DNA of 33,278 bases, from positions 1 through 33,278 of the forward strand of contig JAGLHE010000168.1 in NCBI GenBank assembly GCA_023143685.1, in the 5' to 3' direction. The stretch comes from Candidatus Omnitrophota bacterium. GTDB lineage: Bacteria; Omnitrophota; Gorgyraeia; Zapsychrales; JANLHA01. Shown here one piece after another: positions 30,501 through 33,278 of this stretch (within the stretch, counting starts at the first letter, position 1; each line of letters starts with the position of its first letter). The notes below the pieces were generated by a model. It worked only from the letters and a program-made list of their open reading frames with translations, did no database searches and was not told the DNA's origin. Made by a program: the position numbers and the translations under genes.

Positions 30501-30773
30501 ATGGATTCTGTGTTTGATAAGTTTGTGCAATCAAGCAAGACCCGCAGTGGTGCGGGAGGGACAGGGTTAGGCCTTGCTATATGTCAGGAAATCATTAAAG
30601 GCCATGATGGTAATATTTGGGCTGAACATAATCCCGATGGTGGAACGACATTTCGCTTTACAATCGCAAAAGATTTGTGCAACAAAAAGAAATTTGGCAA
30701 AATGCTTGTCGAGGATGGTGTAGTATCGCGAGAGGATATAGATAAAGAGTTAAAACAACAAGAAGAGGCCTGA
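27597..30773 (+). CDS. Multi-PAS membrane sensor histidine kinase
   Basis: 1058 aa. TM1 (~9-31), an extracytoplasmic helical sensor of ~290 residues (4HB-like, rich in E/K), TM2 (~324-345), HAMP ('IIRPLVELTAATEIIGKGDLTAKV'), three PAS domains (~400-520 with 'DITERKKAEDEL', ~525-640 with a cysteine pair 'LCPAQQHECP', ~645-770), a short coiled coil, HisKA with 'FLANMSHELRTPLHGI' (H812), and HATPase with N 'NLLSNAIKFS', G1 'DNGVGIPEDE' and G2 'GTGLGLAIC'. A 30-residue charged tail follows (VSREDIDKELKQQEEA). It autophosphorylates on H812; the adjacent REC protein at 30804 is the obvious partner. RBS GGAGGG. Confidence 0.93.
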   Translation: MSMTVARRLGLIMLAVLLLVFIGGVVSLTSLRRIKKSTDDITIKAARLVDATMGMTLNKIAARDALVEYLIEIDPRKFPEHEKAYRVFLAEHDKYEEDINQGIKHMFVGEQELRKHHKFAMEVGAEFEKEAEAMMTTHKERINFNTRKMAKMKERDAQGDELLKLLGEMKEKNMGNDAIIHSAMEMKVALLVARHADAEYLLSDKKIATSYNDEFKKEFEDRNAEFEKWETKLLTAATTAENKARAQRISKLYDKFVLSATGENQLFDLLEQETAAFIQSLIHKEKLDEVSDQDWETAKKEEALARRNIDASVAIADRVHKIARFNAVIVFIFVVFFSFVLWVVVSRTIIRPLVELTAATEIIGKGDLTAKVEVMSNDELGHLAISFNKMIEDLQNTVSKDYVANIMGSMLDSLIVIKPDATIRVVNKATCGLLGYTGDELIGSDISLIVFEENGFKGAKFQKLIENGMISNYEIYLKTRDGSRIPVLLNGAAMKNDKGEITDIVYVAKDITERKKAEDELQKAHKNTRIILEKAFFGVVIIGKDRKIRWANENVVKMSGVENLDALVGKKCGEYLCPAQQHECPILDQKQEVDNSERILRRVDGKEIPIIKTVKEITFNNEDVLLETFVDITRQKKTEEALKQSEQRFMDVLHSSRDAMLLIDGEAFVDTNETAARMLEYSNREEFLMIHPSELSPPVQPDGQSSQDKADEMKRIALEQGFHQFEWTHRKKTGEDFLVEVSLTSIVYQGKTVLLCLWRDITVQKELEDRVRRQTAGLERKVAEKTSLALKAVLKAELANKSKSEFLANMSHELRTPLHGILNFSDLGIEKIDNGNYEKSRYYFQKINQGGEVLLNLINDILDLTKLEAKKTVFEFAETRMYSILDSLVDEFIPMADKKNIKIKRVPSDEELTLFFDVARIEQVIRNLLSNAIKFSQEDGEIECSVEDQKDCVRVSVKDNGVGIPEDEMDSVFDKFVQSSKTRSGAGGTGLGLAICQEIIKGHDGNIWAEHNPDGGTTFRFTIAKDLCNKKKFGKMLVEDGVVSREDIDKELKQQEEA

Positions 30774-30803
30774 GAAAATTGTTAGATAAATTAAGGAGGG
30801 GAA

Positions 30804-31859
30804 ATGTCGCGACCAAACAAAATTCTTATAGTAGATGATAATCAATCCAATGTTGAAATTCTTAAAGATTTGTTGGAGGATGAGTATGTTCTGGAAATAG
30901 CGTTTTCCGGGGAGGAATGTTTGGAAAAAGTCCCGGTATTTAAACCGGATATTATTTTGCTTGATATCATGATGCCCGGGATTGATGGATATACAACATG
31001 TGAACGCCTAAGGTCACAAAAGCTGGCACCATATTGTAAAATAATTATGGTTTCGGCAAAGGCAATGATTGAAGAAAGGCTGGCGGGTTATGGCTCAGGC
31101 GCTGATGATTATATGCCAAGGCCCTTTAATAAAGATGAACTAAGAGCGAAAATCCGTATTTATTTAAAACTCATAACTGTTGAGGAGGCAGACAATATTA
31201 AATCTGATGTTCTTAGCCTTCTATCTCATGAAACAAATAGTCCTTTGAACGCTGTCCTGGGGTTTGCTGATGTTTTGTTGAAAGATTCATCTTTATCCGA
31301 AAAACATAAGGAGCTTGTTGGTTATATTAAAAAGGGGGGAGTAAATCTACATGAATTTTTTTCAAAGGTGCTTTTGATGAGCGATTTTAGAGCAGGGAAG
31401 GTTGTTATATCAAAGTCATCGCAATCAATAAAACAAATGATTGATACCATATTAACAAGGTTAGAGAAGAAAATAGCTGAGAAAAGCATTGCTGTTCTTT
31501 TTGATAGCAAAGATATAGAATCTGTGGATGTTGATGAGACTTATATGTTTAGGGCCCTGACTTTTATCATTGATAATGCTATTAAATTTTCTCCAACTAA
31601 CGGGCAGGTTAATATTGAAATGCGAAAGGATGCGGAGAACTGCTTGATCAATATTTCTGATCAAGGCGTAGGAATTGAAGAAGAGCATTTAAGTAAAGTT
31701 TTTGATTTGTTTGCTGTTAAAGATATCATGAAACACCATGAAGGTTTAGGCCTGAGCCTGGCAATTGCCAGGCAGGTTGTTGAGGCACATGATGGAAGTA
31801 TCACGGTTGCGAATCAGGAAAAAGGAGGGGCTTTAGTCACTATTAAGCTGCCGTTTTAA
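30804..31859 (+). CDS. REC-histidine kinase hybrid (response regulator with kinase-like module)
   Basis: 351 aa. The receiver domain (1-~120) has D11/D12, phospho-acceptor D54 ('LLDIMMPG') and S84. The conserved lysine of 'KPF' is replaced by R106 ('YMPRPFN'). The rest is a DHp-like helix pair with 'LLSHETNSPLNAVLGF' (H142) and a HATPase domain ('IIDNAIKFSPTNG', 'DQGVGIEEEH', 'GLGLSLAIA'). It could relay phosphate from the upstream kinase. The gap is 30 bp with RBS GGAGGGG, so both genes are co-transcribed. No DNA-binding domain. Confidence 0.9.
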   Translation: MSRPNKILIVDDNQSNVEILKDLLEDEYVLEIAFSGEECLEKVPVFKPDIILLDIMMPGIDGYTTCERLRSQKLAPYCKIIMVSAKAMIEERLAGYGSGADDYMPRPFNKDELRAKIRIYLKLITVEEADNIKSDVLSLLSHETNSPLNAVLGFADVLLKDSSLSEKHKELVGYIKKGGVNLHEFFSKVLLMSDFRAGKVVISKSSQSIKQMIDTILTRLEKKIAEKSIAVLFDSKDIESVDVDETYMFRALTFIIDNAIKFSPTNGQVNIEMRKDAENCLINISDQGVGIEEEHLSKVFDLFAVKDIMKHHEGLGLSLAIARQVVEAHDGSITVANQEKGGALVTIKLPF

Positions 31860-31940
31860 AAATAAAGAGTAAATGGGAAGTGAATTTGCATATGCCGGTG
31901 ATGGATTGTAAGAAGAATTGTAAGAATATAAGGAAGCATG

Positions 31941-33278
31941 ATGAATAGTAAATCAATAAAAAGTTTTTTTTCGTCAATTAATTTATGTTGGGTGGCATTG
32001 GGGGGGATTGGCCTGGTTGTTATGGCACTGTGTACCAGCTTTTTTGTGTGGAGGGTTGATGGTCAGATGCGCAAAGAATTGCTTGCCAGGACGCAGCTTG
32101 TGGCACACATGGTAAATGCAGAGGATATTAAGGCTCTTTCAGGCACAGAGGCAGATATCGCATTACCTGAATATCTGCGGATTAAAGAACGTCTCACCGT
32201 CACCAGGCAAGATATCAATAACTGTAAGTATCTTTATCTTATGGGCCGCAAGGACGATGGAACCGTATTCTTTTTCGTAGACCCTCATCCACAATTTGAA
32301 GATGCTGAGTCTTCACCTGCTCTGCCAGGTGATCTCTATGATGGCGTTTCTTTGGAGCTTCAGCAGGTATTTGATGCAGGAGAGCCTTTTGTTGAAGGGC
32401 CGCTCCCTGACGAGTGGGGTACGTGGGTAAGTGCTGTTATTCCCATTATCTGCGAACAAACAGGCGAGGTTTTGGCGGTTTTGGATGCGGACATTGACGC
32501 TTCCGATTGGGGAAAGGATATCGCGGTAAGATCGGTGGTGCCAGTGGTTTTTGTGTTTGTACTGCTGGTCGCGATCATGTCTGTGTTTTTTTCAATTTGC
32601 GATACTGCTCCAACATCGAAACCTATTATGTTGAGTCTTATGATTCCGCTTTGTATTGTTTTAGTACTGCTGGTCGGTTTTTTCGTAGCTATCCTGGTAA
32701 GCATGCAGAAAAATAACCTGTATGAAGATGACCAGCATATGTATACGCTGATTTCAGATGATATGGCAGAAGAGTTAAAAGAACGATCTAAATTACTGTC
32801 AGTTCTTCAGGAGATTATTGTACTCGACTCAGGCTTGCGTGAAGCCTTGAAGGCACAGGATCAAGAACGCCTGCTTGCTGATTATGCCAAGGTCTTTCAA
32901 GAACTCAAAATGAAACATAATATTACGCATTTTTACTTTCATCGACCCGACCGGGTGAACCTGCTGCGGGTGCATAAACCTGAAAAGGACGGCGACCTGA
33001 TCAACCGGTTCACTGCGCGTGAAGCCGAGCGCACCGGCAAAATCGCTTCAGGAATTGAGTTGGGGCCCTTGGGTACTTTCACTTTGCGGGTGGTGCGACC
33101 GGTTTATGACGGCGATATCCTCGTCGGATATATTGAGATGGGACAGGAGATTGAAGATGTTCTTGAAAATATTGCTAAAGTACACAAAGTTGACACGATG
33201 ACAACCATTAATAAGAATTTTGTGCTTCGGGAGGGTTGGGAAGAAGGCATGGAAATGCTTGGGCGGGATGCTGACTGG
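31941..33278 (+). CDS. Sensor protein N-terminus with two extracytoplasmic segments (runs off the right edge)
   Basis: Not in the ORF track because no stop occurs before the window ends: 446 codons are open from ATG 31941 (an adjacent ATG at 31938 is equally good; RBS AAGGA). TM1 (~12-35) is followed by a ~140-aa sensor region ('YLYLMGRKDDGTVFFFVDPHPQFEDA', 'WVSAVIPII', 'AVLDADIDAS'), then two close hydrophobic helices ('VVPVVFVFVLLVAIMSVFF' and 'MIPLCIVLVLLVGFFVAIL') and a second extracytoplasmic region with a Cache-like end ('HFYFHRPDRVNLLRVHKP', 'LGTFTLRVVRPVYDGDILVGYIEMG'). Such N-termini belong to membrane histidine kinases, diguanylate cyclases or chemoreceptors; the output domain is outside the window. 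It probably belongs with the two preceding signalling genes. Confidence 0.85.
   Translation, partial: MNSKSIKSFFSSINLCWVALGGIGLVVMALCTSFFVWRVDGQMRKELLARTQLVAHMVNAEDIKALSGTEADIALPEYLRIKERLTVTRQDINNCKYLYLMGRKDDGTVFFFVDPHPQFEDAESSPALPGDLYDGVSLELQQVFDAGEPFVEGPLPDEWGTWVSAVIPIICEQTGEVLAVLDADIDASDWGKDIAVRSVVPVVFVFVLLVAIMSVFFSICDTAPTSKPIMLSLMIPLCIVLVLLVGFFVAILVSMQKNNLYEDDQHMYTLISDDMAEELKERSKLLSVLQEIIVLDSGLREALKAQDQERLLADYAKVFQELKMKHNITHFYFHRPDRVNLLRVHKPEKDGDLINRFTAREAERTGKIASGIELGPLGTFTLRVVRPVYDGDILVGYIEMGQEIEDVLENIAKVHKVDTMTTINKNFVLREGWEEGMEMLGRDADW

Noticed and set aside
31893-31949. 18-codon frame MPVMDCKKNCKN... before the edge sensor gene
   Set aside because: Very short, formed by a tandem ATTGTAAGAA repeat, and overlaps the RBS and start of the real gene.

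Overview
The window looks like a chromosomal segment of a strictly anaerobic, Gram-negative-type bacterium with low-to-moderate GC. The evidence is an AsmA-like envelope protein, lipoprotein and periplasmic binding-protein signals, a tungstate/molybdopterin cofactor operon and a NAD-linked formate dehydrogenase. The mix (TupABC, HndA/HndC-type diaphorase subunits, GEMM-I riboswitches, REP-transposase debris, DUF4160/DUF2442 pairs) would fit a candidate phylum such as Omnitrophota or a deltaproteobacterial lineage. No rRNA or classical marker gene is present, so this placement is inference.

Layout. (1) 1-6,330 is an accessory patchwork: the C-terminal part of a methyltransferase, a cyclic-di-GMP-I riboswitch ahead of a non-canonical FtsZ/tubulin-like gene with a very basic N-terminal tail, a DUF4160/DUF2442 pair, a DUF1016_N-thermonuclease fusion, a single-domain response regulator, a DUF2179/UPF0316 membrane protein and a DUF6868 protein. 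They are separated by hairpin terminators, transposase debris and a 59-bp repeat. (2) 6,490-8,540: an ABC-F ATPase (Uup type) behind a promoter-plus-terminator leader. (3) 8,600-15,410: formate metabolism, namely a formate/nitrite-family channel, then NuoE-like, NuoF-like and molybdopterin (W/Mo) formate dehydrogenase subunits. (4) 15,568-22,393: a tightly packed operon, often with overlapping genes, for the metal cofactor: ModE-type regulator, FdhD, TupA-TupB-TupC tungstate importer, MoeA, MOSC protein, Mog/MoaB, MoaA. (5) 22,451-24,490 on the minus strand: an AsmA-like protein with a long structured leader containing a second GEMM-I riboswitch with an unusual insertion, followed by a terminator. 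(6) 25,146-27,170: a lipoprotein clan GH-A glycoside hydrolase. (7) 27,597 to the end: a multi-PAS histidine kinase, a REC-histidine-kinase hybrid, and a third sensor protein that runs off the right edge and is absent from the ORF track.

How it fits together. FocA-like channel, FDH complex, tungstate import, late cofactor assembly (Mog, MoeA), FdhD maturation and a ModE-type switch form one functional block for a formate dehydrogenase that most likely uses tungsten. Separately, two c-di-GMP riboswitches tie a tubulin-family protein and an envelope protein to the same second messenger. The tubulin-like gene under apparent c-di-GMP control is the most novel-looking unit in the window. No tRNA, rRNA or CRISPR array was seen.
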